Of a DNA stretch of 64,000 bases, positions 10,412 to 21,874 are shown one piece after another; position 1 is the stretch's first letter; every line of letters starts with the position of its first letter. The stretch spans positions 1-64,000 of the forward strand of contig JASAND010021982.1 in NCBI GenBank assembly GCA_030248195.1, read 5' to 3'. Source of the stretch: Trissonchulus latispiculum (taxonomy: Eukaryota; Nematoda; Enoplea; Enoplida; Ironidae). Made by a program: the position numbers and the translations under genes. Below the pieces are notes generated by a model. The model was not told the DNA's origin. It saw only the letters and a list, made by a program, of their open reading frames with translations, and did no database searches.

Positions 10412-11464
10412 CAGAGACGAAATCGGGTCACCGGGTCAGTTCGGGTCACTATATGGACCGGGTCACCGGGTCAGGAGCTCTGACCCGGTCATGACCCGGT
10501 ATTTTTGATTGGAGGAAAAGTTTTTGCTGTTATAGGATATTTTTCAAAGTTTTACTAATTTTTGCCAACTGAAAACTTCAACAATTACTCAAAAACTAGC
10601 AATAGAAATATTCTTAAATCGTGTAGTCTTTAGTGTCCTCATAATATTTGTAATGTCCTGTCAAGCTTAGATCTAAGTTTGAAACGTTTGAAATTCAATG
10701 ATTGCGTTGAATCTTAACTAGAGAAAACTATTACATGGGCCCCGATAGTCTGAAATCTTTATTTTAAAATCTAAAATTCTCCGTGGTCCATCTACTGTAA
10801 GTGATTTATCGCTGCTGCTATTATTCTTGGAGGGAGAGGGTAAGAAGGGAAATCTCAGCAAAACAAGGCTTACAGATTCTGAGTTTTACTTTGCATTTTT
10901 TGCAATTGTTATGGCTTACTACATAATCTTCAGGAACCAATTATGATTGATTTTATTTCAGATTCTCTGAATCCTAGCCATACGAAAAAATATTTCCAAA
11001 GAATTTCCGCTGAGTGAAACTTCAATTATACAACTAATGAAATATTTTACTAAAATATAAAGGATAAAGCAGAAAAGTGTTAATGCTAAACCCTATGACT
11101 AGAATTAGATGATGTATGATTTTGGCTAAGTATTTTGTTCCAATTTGTTTGATTCAAAAAGCTATGTAGTTTACTTCATATTATTGAGTGCAAAATCGTG
11201 CAAATCGTTTTGATTTTTTCCGGCTTAGATTACAATATTCACTTTCCAATGCTACTACTTTAAGGAAAGCAAAAGTTTTGCCCAACTTGATATTTTAGCG
11301 GTCAAAAATGTCCAAAATGGTAAACAAAACACTCACCGTACCGCAATAAAATATTTTTTATTTTTTGCAAGCTTAAACCTGAATTTTCAAAAATACCGGG
11401 TCACCGGGTCAGGGGTCAACCGGATCACCGGGTCACCGGGTCAGTAAACCCGGTTTCATCTCTG
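10412..11464. mobile_element. hAT-like nonautonomous element, GGTCACCGGGTC family
   Basis: The ends are CAGAGACGAAATCGGGT and, inverted, CAGAGATGAAACCGGGT. Both sides are flanked by the same 8 bases, TTATCCAC (10404-10411 and 11465-11472), the target duplication size of hAT elements. Both subterminal zones carry repeats of CCGGGTCA. The 1053-bp body is AT-rich with no transposase. The perfect duplication argues for a fairly recent insertion. Confidence 0.9.
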
Positions 11465-11899
11465 TTATCCACCACTTAACCTTATCCAACTACAGAAGGC
11501 GATGACAGTCTGAAACGGTGCCACGGGGATTATTTCAAGTGAAAGAAATATACCTGCACTGGATCGGGAATACAAAACTCAGAAAATCAAAACATTTCTA
11601 AATAATATTGTAAAAGAAGGGCAAGCAACAGTAGAATTACAAAAGAAAAAGCAACAAAACAAACCCTTCGGAAAACAAAGCCCAATTGAATGGGGAATGG
11701 GGGATGGATGGGGGGGTTTACATTCATTACCGAGAATTGCTTAACCGAGAATTGCTTTACGGAGAATTGCTTAAGCGAGAATTGCAAAAGCGAGAATTTG
11801 CTTTACCGAGAATTTGCTTAACCGAGAATTTGCTTTACCGAGAATTGCTTAACCGAGAAAATATCTAAAACCGCATTTACGTGTGAACACGAAGCATGC

Positions 11900-13170
11900 A
11901 AGAATCCTGGAACCTAGAATTAAATTGTAAAAAAGCAAAAATGTTAAAAAAGATTTTTACAGCTATTAACAGTTTCAAAATTTCGGACTTCTTAACAGTT
12001 TTTTTACACGTTTAAACACCACTTTTTTACACTTTTAACACCTTTTTACATATTTTTAACACTTTTTAACACTACTTTTTTTGGAATTTTTTAAATTTTA
12101 GCAGCTACGAATACCGCCAATCGTGAAAAATAGTATTCCAAATAGTACAAATTGCAGACACGGTGCTTTGTATGCGTGAAAATTGCATGAAAAGTATAGG
12201 TTAGCTGTGATTAGACCATGTTGAGTTTTCTGGAAATACATTTTGGATTAGTAAGCTCTCCACTGTAACGCAGTTGCAATGGTTTCTCGATTCTCTTCCA
12301 TATACCATGTTCAGAGGATTGTTTTCTTCCATTGAAAATTTAGAATTTTTGGAAGATGGAATCTTTAACTGGGCAAGGACAGTTAGCGAAGACAAGGACA
12401 AAAAATTTAGTCAAAGAAATTTATCGAAACGTAATGGGGCAGTATTTGAAAATCAAGTTTCTAATCCGAAATTTATAAATTTTTGAAAGTTATAAGTACC
12501 AGACAATAAGTTTTGTAATAGATTTTTACCTAAACCTAACATTCTCATTATTTCAATTGAAAATGCTGTTGATTTCCTGATTTCCCTGAAATAATCCACC
12601 ACTTAAATGCCAAAAAGAAACACGAATATAGGTAGTTTGTCAATCCGCGGGATGGAGGATGGCTTGCAATTAACAAAATTCTTGGTCAATTGTCAAAATA
12701 AATAAAAGAGGACTAGCTAATAGCCTTAAGCCCGGTTCGCACTAGGCAATAATTGTCGGAAGTATGATTACGAACAGATTGCCCATTTATTGCTAGTGTA
12801 AATAATGTAAAAATTGACAGCAATATTGCTGTCAACCAGCAAATCTCAGCTAGGACTGTAAGCAAGCTTTACGTATGGCAATTAAAAACGTAAATATAGG
12901 GGCCTTCAGATTGTCACTGGACTAAAATTTTTGATTTCCCACTATATTGCCGAAAATCTTGGTGATACAGTGTGATGTATACGAAAATCTAATTTTTACG
13001 CTACTGTTATGTACGAGTTTGAATTTGATTAATTAGGAAAATGAAGGTAGAATCGTACAACTTAAATCATATATATTGATGAAACATATAAACGTAAGTA
13101 AACAGAAACACACTTACTAAGTTGTAAAAGTTATTAATAACATTATATTCAGCCATTCATCATTTAGTCC
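11900..13170. other. Interior of the foldback element, partly shared with 51.9-52.4 kb
   Basis: No gene was recognised. T-rich stretches with repeated TTTTTACAC and TTTTAACAC lie at 11995-12075. Together with bases 12590-12720 (CTTGGTCAATTGTCAA, CTTGCAATTAACAAAATTC) they match 52020-52350 in inverse orientation, so part of this is a dispersed repeat. A short inverted pair at 12730-12805 (GGTTCGCACTAG...CTAGTGTAAA) may be a small MITE. Confidence 0.45.
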
Positions 13171-13179
13171 AGTATTGAC

Positions 13180-14333
13180 TAATGATATGGATCGGATCGG
13201 CAGCCAAAATCACCTGTTTTATAGATTTATAGGCAATGTATATATATTTTCAAAATCGTTCGGAAAGGAAATCAGGAAACATTTAAAATCAGGAAATAAT
13301 TTGGAATCCCGGATTTTATTAAAATATTCAATGATTTGCTAAAATCTATACTAATTGAAAATTTTATTTCCGTTATCAAATAGAGCTGGTTCCACGGCGT
13401 ATATAATTTTGCTTTTACAACCGTACATTAACATATATACATTAACACGGAGTCCAATTCTGGGGGAGGTGACTTCCCCGACTCTGGCGAAGCGAAGGGT
13501 TTACCTATCCCTGAAAAATTCCAAAAATTTTAAAAGGGTCTACCCCGAAATATGCAAAATTGACAAAGTTTCAGCATGCTTGGCCAACATAAGTTAAAAG
13601 TGAAGATTTTTAGCGATTTTTAAGAATTTTGAAAAAATCGTTAAAATTTGATGAAACATTAGAATTTTTGGTAAAAATTGCTTAGGGGTCTACCTTTTCC
13701 GTCCGGCGAGGTGCCTGCCCGTTTTTTGTCGTTCTGAGATGGTGTCTGCACCCATTCATTCTCCTCCCACGTTATCCTATGCTTGCAACCTTTGCAACCA
13801 ATTATGCACCTAACGTTCGGAGTTTTTGGTTTTTCAAAATTTCCGGATTTTAATTTCTTTAATTCTCACAACATGGTTATCATTTAAAATTTCTTTAATG
13901 AAAACATACCAGAATAAGCACACTCTCGGCAGTCAGCGTCACTGAATTTAAAATGCGGAGCGGACTGTGCAAAAATTAATTAGCAGAAAATATTAGAGAG
14001 CCATTCCATTAGATTGTTTTTACATATGCAGACAAAAATTATATATTTATACAGAGAAAGAAAGTAAAGCAAAACGTTAACATCAAAAAATTCACAATAA
14101 CAACGAAAAATTCAACAGTTGAACAAAATTCAGATGAAAAATTTTGATAATTTCTTTGAAGAAATTTTGTAATACTGTAAAAATTGGTACAAACTTCCGA
14201 ATTTTGCCTCATTTGCCGGATCGGCGATCCGGAAAAATCAAGCCGATCCGGCCGATCCGATCCGAAAATTTGTCAATCCGATCCGATCCGATCCGACCCC
14301 GGATCGGTCGATCCGATCCGATCCACATCACTA
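13180..14333. mobile_element. hAT-like nonautonomous element, GATCC family, nested
   Basis: The ends are TAATGATATGGATCGGATCG and, inverted, TAGTGATGTGGATCGGATCG. Flanking 8-base duplications GTATTGAC (13172-13179 and 14334-14341) are identical. The right subterminal zone is a GATCCGATCC array. The 1154-bp body has no transposase. It is inserted in the right part of the foldback element, so it is the younger of the two. Confidence 0.88.
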
Positions 14334-14754
14334 GTATTGACAATGTAAATTTCTCGGTTAAGCAATTCTCGGTAAAGCAATTCTCGGTTAAGCAAAATGT
14401 GTATATTTGGTTTTTCTCGGTAAAGCAAAAATTCAAATTAACGGCTGCTCATTTTCTCGGTAAAGCAATTCTCGATTAAGCAATTCTCGGTAATGAACGC
14501 ACACGGGATGGGGAGGCCCCAAAAATAGGTGAGACATAAGAATTAGCCGAAGGGGAGCCAATAACCAAATAGTTCAAATCGCTCCCAGAATTAAGACTGA
14601 ATGATTGATTGAACGCTCGATTTTCCAATAGTAAACTAGTAGTATGTCCAGCCTTGGACATTACACAAAAGGGTAATTTAGAATGAATTTTCATGAAGTC
14701 GGCTCTCACTTTTGTTGAATAATTTAGAAAAAAATCAAGGAAATATTCCACACT

Positions 14755-15330
14755 GTGTTTTGGAGTAAAAACATCCTACTTCCGGTGAGCGCACGCAGTC
14801 GCGACTTTAGCAATCTTCACATGTACAATGTTTTCAACTATTTTGAATAATTTAAAGCTGCGCCCAGGAATGTCCATTCGTTGGTACTTGGTAATATGTT
14901 TGCTGCAAAATAAATGTGGCAAAATGAAAAATTTAACGCTTTCTTGGGATAACCACTTTATTATGCTCAGCACTGCTCATGTTGGGTGAGTGGTCCACTA
15001 CACGCTTCAAGTGAATTGGACTAGTATTTTATATTAGTAATTTTAATTCGAATTTTTCTTTTTTTACAATCTTATTAAATTCTAAAATGTGACTCATGGT
15101 GGCCTCTTGAAGGGCTATCAACTGGCCCAAAATGAGCTAATAACTCAAAACTTGGTTCAACAGGCGCCTTTTGGCGAACCAATAAAAAAGTCAGGTTTTG
15201 GTCGAACCATGCGTAACTCAAAGGTGAATATTTCATGTCTCATGCGTAGTTTTGTTTGCTCTTCCTGGATCAAGCAGTTCCAGCACTGGATCAAAGACTT
15301 AGTCCGCTAAGTAGACGTACGTGGTTAGAG
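14755..15330. repeat. Dispersed repeat, copy 2 (inverted relative to 9285-10034)
   Basis: This is the reverse-oriented partner of the 9.3-10.0 kb repeat, sharing GTGTTTTGGAGTAAA, CCGGTGAGCGCACGCAGTCG, GGTCGAACCATGC and GTTCCAGCACTGGATCAAAG. It lacks the hairpin insertion seen in copy 1. It ends just before a tRNA-like stretch. Confidence 0.6.
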
Positions 15331-15392
15331 CTTTTGCGCTTTAAGCAGAAAACAAACGGGTTCGTGTCCTGCTGCGTGCAACAGTTTGGTGG
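15315..15392 (+). repeat. tRNA-like fragment (possible SINE head)
   Basis: TGGTTAGAGC resembles a Pol III A box and GGGTTCGTGTCCTG a B box, about 35 bases apart. No acceptor stem can be closed, so this is not a functional tRNA. Confidence 0.35.
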
Positions 15393-15546
15393 TGTGCGAC
15401 TTTCTTCTATTCTTTAATTAAACAAATCTTGGAGGCGAGATATTTAAAAGCAAGAAATATATACTTACTGTTTGAGATATTATCTCCTACGCAACAAGTG
15501 AGTTAAATACAAGGAATAAATTTATACAATTCGTCATTTTACATTA

Positions 15547-17939
15547 ATGACATCTCTAGATCAAGACAAGACGACATCTCCTGTCGCTGCAAGTGGTCAC
15601 TGCCAATATCAGGTATAGACATTGTTGACAAAACGAGGTTCCAAAACCTAGTTTTAAAAGGTAGAAATATACAGAAGGATTACAGCTTTAGAATATTTTT
15701 GTGGCAGTGTCAACTTTTTGGAAAACATTCTGTTTTATCTTTTAAGTGCAAGATTTATTGAAGCGTCTATTTGTTTAGGATCAACAACAGACTTTCTCAA
15801 CAGTGAAATCGCTTGAACCTTATCAGCAAGGCTATTTAGGGACACCAAAATATAGGAAAATACTGATAGGCTTAGCTATCCATCAGTTAATCTCTGGAAT
15901 TTTTATGATCATCTTCGGAAGTATCTGTATATACGATTTCTTTACCTCCAATTACAAACTGGACTACTCCAGCAATGCTGAGGGATCACCAATTTGGGGC
16001 GGAGTATTTCTAATGATCACAGCTATAATAGGTCTATCCTGGCTTCATCAGAGTGCCAACCAATGCCTCAAGATTGCCTACTTTGTCATGACGATTCTAT
16101 CTGCGCTTATGGCTGCAGTTATTGCATTAAATTGCTCACTGTATGCACCTAATCACATGTCTCGGATAGATCGCGAAGATGTTGAAAGACGGGGTAGAGT
16201 GGAAACGGTGGCCGCCCTAACCATAAGCAATGCAGTGTTGGCCTTTTCTTGCAGTAAGATATTGTAAGGCTACTTTAATTACTCTGTATTTGTGCGCAAG
16301 TTTGAAACGGTCTGGTTCCTCAGTCTGTCAACTGAGTCAGTCAAACAGTCAGTTGTAGTATCGCGCCCTGGTGATCAATTTTAAATTTGGTTCCTTTTCA
16401 TCCGTTGAGCCTGTTCAGCAGAAGAGCATCATAGAATATTCACACTGAAACACTCAAAATCATAATAATAATATTGATTGTTGTATTCATCCAAAGAAAC
16501 ATATAAATTTGTATAAAATTAAAACCCAAATATTAAATATGCATCGTCCAAGCTTTGAAAGACAGTTACTGTTTGATTAAGTATTCTCATTCAGCATTCT
16601 CTTCAGCTTTAGCAAACTAGATTTGGATTAATCTTTATTTTGTCGAACATGCAGATTAACTTTTGAGGATTTGTCATTTTGTGATACGTAGGGATAAGAA
16701 ATTTAACTTAGAGTTTACTAGCAGGTGTTAGGATGAAGAAGAATGGTTGACCATCTATAATGGAAACACCAGAACAGTGGGACTAAAATGTTGCAGGCCG
16801 GCGGGTTGAAAAATCAAAGACCAACAAGTACCTGACTCTTAACTTTTCCACATTTACTTGTTTACTTACGTTACGTTTACTCAACTCGTTGCAAGCCTTT
16901 CTCCTGTTATTTTCCATTCAGAAAGGTTAGCGCCTGCCGCATGTCGGTTGTTCGTTGTACTGGCGTTATATTGGTATACTGTAAAGATAGCTTGTTTCAG
17001 TTGTTTCCTTCATTGCTGCATCGGCTTTGATGTGCGCTGGTCGTATGTCCGATTGCTGCATTAGTGATGAGACGGAGTCAATTCTCATGTCACCCATGGT
17101 ATATATTTATACATTACATATGTACTACTTACTCACTAAATTGGCGACTCTTATGTTTTACTAGTCGTTGAAAATTTAGGGAATTACAAAAAAACATTGC
17201 CAAAATATCTTTATGCAGCTTACCAGCTGTAAGAAACTAGATTACTCAGAATCCCACGTTGGTTTAGCTGTCATGGTAGTTTAGGTAGTAGAAGCAGTCG
17301 TTAGACTAGCATGTGACCAACAGCAAAATGCGGTTGCTAGTTACTGCTAGCCAATTACTTATTATTATGAAGACATTGTTGTACAATTCAGTAGAGTTAC
17401 AGTCAAAAACCGCACTTCCTTAGTACACTGTTGGCTCTCACAGCTAACGTAAAGTTCCACTTCTTGTATTCATGTCATACTACTGTAGCACCGCCACGTC
17501 ACCCTGCCACTTACACTTTAATAAGCTCGCCACCAAAAGCTACATATCAATCTAGTAACCTTCTTCATTAGTAACTGCAAACCACCTTTTCTACGTACCC
17601 AAACTTTCTGTCGTCTATGGTCCTCGAATCTCTACATTTGAACTGAGCTGACAGGAGCAATTGTGTCGAATCAATAATTCCAGCCTTCTGCACGACAGGC
17701 AAATCTTGCTGGGTCCACTCTGTGTAATTAGGTATTCCCGTTATTATTTTCAGGCAGGCCCCAGTATTCCGTGCCCTGCTGCTGGTGGGCAGCCTTCAGA
17801 GGGAACGGACCAGTCTATCCTATATCTTCCTGTTCTTGTGTTGAAAAGCGGAATGCTGATACCTCGGATGGCCCAGCTCATTAAAACCGCTGATCAAAAA
17901 GGACAAATTCTACAGCTTCTGCCAGAACGCTTGACTTGA
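15547..17939 (+). CDS. MS4A/CD20-like four-helix membrane protein (unit B), 4 exons
   Basis: Exons are 15547-15612 (ATG; ends CAG|GTATAG, phase 0), 15779-16253 (ends TGCA|GTAAGA, phase 1), 17001-17098 (phase 0) and 17754-17939, giving 274 residues. The core exon encodes helix 1 (HQLISGIFMIIFGSICIY), helix 2 around PIWGGVFLMITAIIGL and helix 3 CLKIAYFVMTILSALMAAVI. Helix 4 starts in TISNAVLAFSC and is completed by exon 3 (IVSFIAASALMCAG). That helix layout and the P-x-WGG motif fit the MS4A/CD20 family, whose members sit in the plasma membrane; exact function is unknown. Exon 1 is the least certain. Exon 4 lacks the LWKYGRDACP tail of units A and C. Splice phases match unit C, supporting both models. 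Confidence 0.75.
16254..17000 (+). other. Intron of unit B
   Basis: AT-rich intron of 747 bases between the core and third exons, from GTAAGA to TTGTTTCAG. No transposon ends were recognised in it. Confidence 0.6.
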
Positions 17940-19500
17940 TTATTACACTGAAATAGATCGAACAGTCATCCAATGTACCCAGGAAAAGTCATCTAAAGAA
18001 ATGAACTTACGTTTACGAACGTTTTTTAAATCTTTCTATGGTTTCTGTGAATGTACTGGTTTTCCAGTTGCCGTTACTATAACATTTTGGGTTTCTAAAT
18101 ATTTGCTTTTATGTTATGCTACCATCTGTATTGAGATTGGCTTCTTCTTTGGTTTCATGTAGGATTTAATTTTTGTGATATTAGCCTGCAATGTTCCGTA
18201 AGATTATTTTGCATTGAACTTGTTAATTGCCTTGGTAGGTGCTAACGAAGGTAAGCAACAAACATCCGGCCGTTTTGTATATTTTTATCCATAACAATAT
18301 TTCCCATTGCTAAGCGCTGGAATTAGTTGAAACTGCAGTTTTGTGTTCTGCAGTAATCTTTAATTTAATATTAGACAACATAATTATAGAAAATCTGCAG
18401 GTTCCAGTGATAACTAGCTGCAGTTACCAGAGGAAACTCCAAAGCAAATTTTACCCTGTGATATTCGAAAGGTGTTCATGACCACTTCTAGAGTGGACAT
18501 GTTTAGGTTGAAGTTGAAGTAGCAAAATAATCAATCAACAAGGGTGTTATTAATTTCATCGTTATTACATTGCAGCTAAAACAAGCATTATGACAAGCCG
18601 TGTTAAACTTTAGGCAGCGCTTCAGTTTTCAGGTATGCTAGTTTGACTTTCCGCAGACTGAGTGATGGCTGCTTCAAAAAATATGTGTACGTGGGAAGCG
18701 GAGGACACCTCCCCAAATAAACAGGTCTCGGCACTACCCTCAACAGCTTGAAGGATGCCCGCTTCCCCAGACTACAGAACCCAAAACCCACACCCTAAAT
18801 TTGCCAGACATCGCACTTCAAATTTTCAAAACGTTTACTCAAAAATTCAAAATTTCGAGATTTTTTCAATCTTTTTCAAAGTTATCCAAATTTTGTCGAA
18901 TTAATGACCAAAAATGTTGAAATATTGCTATTAATATTTCTAATTATTGTAAATATCGGATTTTTAGCAAAATCGCAACATTCATTATCCTAAATTTTTT
19001 GTTGCAACATTTTTTAGATGTTTCCGAACTCTACTCCACCTAAAAGCGGCTGAGCCCACCCACCATAATTTCGGCTCCCCATAACGCTATTTCGAGGTAT
19101 ACCTATGCTTCAAAGTAATCTGAAACTACGAACATCAAGGGCACTTGAAACTAAAGAAAGTTCAAATGAATTCAATATTTTGCACCTCAAGGAAGTAAAG
19201 AACCGCCAAATTTAGTAAAATAAAGTAAAATGTTGTCGCCCCTTTTTGCAGCATGTAGTTATCTTTTCAGAAATGAAATTATTAGAATTATTAAAACCTT
19301 CGTAATATGACTTATTATTATTACCGCCATTGCTTAAGAATGAAACAACACTATGCAGTTTGACCAATGCGACTATATGAAACGCAGTAATATAGCACTT
19401 GCATGACTAGATATTTGATGCAGCCAATTTTTGAATTGGTCAAACCACTTAATCTGCCAGAGGTTAGTAGGGTTAGTTGTTGGTGTATTCAGAGTAGAAA
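17940..19500. other. No supported gene
   Basis: AT-rich intergenic DNA between units B and C. No exon resembling the flanking family, no clear inverted-repeat element and no RNA gene were seen. Confidence 0.45.
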
Positions 19501-19719
19501 TGTAGAATGCAAAGGTATAAGTGGTGTCGTAAACTGATTACGACAAATTTTCTGAGGGGGGAGAGATGTGAACGCTGTGTCGTTTTTTATTGTGCGTGCC
19601 CTGGTTTAAATTGTGTTGGTTACCATCTTGTTTGTGCTTCCTTAAGTGTGTCCTACCATGCTCTAAACTACACATTCTACATGACAGGTAGACATGCAGA
19701 CTTCCCAAAGCATAGAGAC

Positions 19720-20570
19720 TTCGGAGAGACAGAGACTTTGGAGAGAAAGACCGACAATAGCCCAAAAAATGTGTCCACATACATGTCGGAATGTGTAAAC
19801 ATGTACACATGTATAGGAGTATACTTGTCCTAGTGAGCATTGAGCTCTAGCAATATGGATCACACCGAACATCCCCAGAGCCAGACAGCCACTATTTATG
19901 TGTACATCTACATGTTGACACATGTATACATGTTGACACATGTATACATGTTGACACATGTATACATGTTGACACATGTATACATGTTGACACATGTATA
20001 CATGTTGACACATGTATACATGTTGACACATGTATACATGTTGACACATGTATACATGTTGACACATGTATACATGTTGACACATGTATACATGTTGACA
20101 CATGTATACATGTTGACACACGAATACATGTTGACACACGAATACATATTGACACATGTATACATATTGACACATATATACAAGTTGACGCATGTATACA
20201 TGTCGACACATGTATACATGTTGACACATGTATACATATTGACACATATATACAAGTTGACGCATGTATACATGTCGACACATGTATACATGTTGACACA
20301 TGTATACATGTTGACACATGTATGCATGTTGACACATGTATACATGTTGACACATGTATACATGTATTTATATATGTATATGTGTACATAGAAAGTGGGA
20401 GTCTGGCTCTGGAGGAGTTTGGTGTAAACCAGATTGCAAGAGCGGTTAGAGCTGAATGCGCTCTAGGGTAGGCATACATCTACACATGTGTACATGTTTG
20501 CACCTGTGGACATGTAGATGGACACATTTTTTGGGGCTGCTGTCGGTCTGTCTGTGTCTCTCATCTCTTT
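19720..20570. repeat. Inverted-repeat unit enclosing an 18-bp minisatellite
   Basis: The left arm (about 19720-19860) has GACAATAGCCCAAAAAATGTGTCCA, GTAAACATGTACACATGT and GAGCTCTAGCAATATGG. The right arm (about 20425-20570) carries these inverted and diverged (TGGACACATTTTTTGGGGCT, ACATGTGTACATGTTT). Between the arms lies the array 19905-20368, about 25 copies of TTGACACATGTATACATG, with variant blocks (CGAATACA, ATATATACAAG) repeated as a group. Long ORFs on both strands here are repeat artefacts. Confidence 0.85.
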
Positions 20571-20669
20571 CAGGTGTGGTCTGGGGTCTACACGCGCTCA
20601 CACTTCTTAATACACACACGCATGGACATGTAGAATTATAAGAATTTAGACATACACGTCCTCTTTCGC

Positions 20670-21010
20670 TCAGACTTCTTATACACACACATAGACATGT
20701 AGAATTATAAGAATTCAAGGGACACATTCTCTGGTTATTACCCATTCTCTCGTACACTAGTCCCTGTTACACTAGAAGGAAATATACATAAACATGAATA
20801 TGTACACTTTTCGCTGCTTCCACCTGGCGGGCTGAAACTATTTTTACTTCTTAATACACACACACATGGACATGTAGAACTATCAGAATTTAAGGCACAC
20901 ATTCTCTCGTACACTAGTCCCTTTTACACTAGAAGATAGAAATATACATAAACATGAATATGTACACTTTTCACAGCTTCAACCTGGCGGGCTGAAACTA
21001 TTTTTAAAAG
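20670..21010. repeat. Tandem duplication of about 175 bp
   Basis: Two direct copies share CATTCTCTCGTACACTAGTC, ATAAACATGAATATGTACAC and ACCTGGCGGGCTGAAACTAT. Copy one ends near 20845 and copy two near 21010. A shorter related fragment (CATGTAGAATTATAAGAATT) lies at 20625-20715. Confidence 0.75.
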
Positions 21011-21109
21011 CAGGTTCTTACCTTAAAGAAGCCTGCATGTGTATACAGGAAAAAAATTTAAGACCCTCATCAGCAATTAACAAAATATGACATGGACATG
21101 TAGTTTCTA

Positions 21110-21515
21110 AAAGGCTCTTGCTTTTTAGGCTCTTGCCCTCACTAGGACTGAGCGATCATGTCTTTCTGCTGTATTCCTGTGCATGTATATTTTTAAAATT
21201 TTTTAGGCTCTTGGACTGGGCTGGGTTGTCTTTGAGTTGTAGTCGTGTACATGTATATTCGTTTCGTTTTTGGTTCTGGTCTCACTAGATTGGCGGGTCC
21301 TGTTATCAGTTCCTTCTCTAGGTGGATGTAGATGTATATTTAGTATAGATTGTCGCGGTGGCCCAGAGTAAACCCATTCATCAACTCGTGTAGATGTATA
21401 TTGTTAAATTTTTCAAGCTCTTACCGCCGTTAACGCTTGGTAAATTGTTGGGGTGTAGATGTATACTGCAAAATTTTCCACACTCCTGCCCTCGCTAGGT
21501 GTGTGGCTGTCCCTG
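21110..21515. repeat. Degenerate tandem repeat, roughly 85-100 bp unit
   Basis: The pair GTAGATGTATAYT and an A/T run followed by GCTCTTG.CC recurs about five times with considerable divergence. No coding potential. Confidence 0.45.
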
Positions 21516-21874
21516 TGAAAATATTGAAAATATTAACTTGATTTAATTCTGGTTCGTCGTTTTCAACGATTTAATTCTTCTAATATGTTCCTTTTCCAGC
21601 CTCAAAAATTCTTTTAAAAATTGTCGTAGAACATTTGGTTCTTTCGTGTTAATTTGTCGTTAAGTTTCCACTATCCATTATACATCTGTTCATTGTCGTT
21701 ATATCTTGAATACATGGAAAAACAACCCTGCCAGACATGAAACCTAGACATGAAACCTATATTTTTGAAACAACTCATATTTTCAACGCCAAGCTATTTT
21801 GTTGGCCTGCCAAAACTCTGGATAGGATAGAAATTGTGGTCCACCCTTACCTTGTTACCACGATGGGTAGCTGT

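Larger units (their letters stand above)
11724..14497. mobile_element. Foldback element with GCTTAACCGAGAATT repeats, host of a nested hAT
   Basis: The left end holds eight or nine copies of a unit of about 16 bases (GCTTTACCGAGAATTG and variants, 11724-11862). The right end (14350-14497) holds the same repeats inverted (CAATTCTCGGTAAAGC). The outer ends are TTCATTACCGAG and CTCGGTAATGAA. The right half is split by the hAT-like element at 13180-14333. No transposase is visible and no clear target duplication was found. Confidence 0.6.

Noticed and set aside
19663..20479. Long ORFs on both strands (up to 230 residues) rich in MCQHVY or HVYMLT
   Set aside because: They are translations of an 18-base minisatellite; every frame is open because the unit length is a multiple of three.
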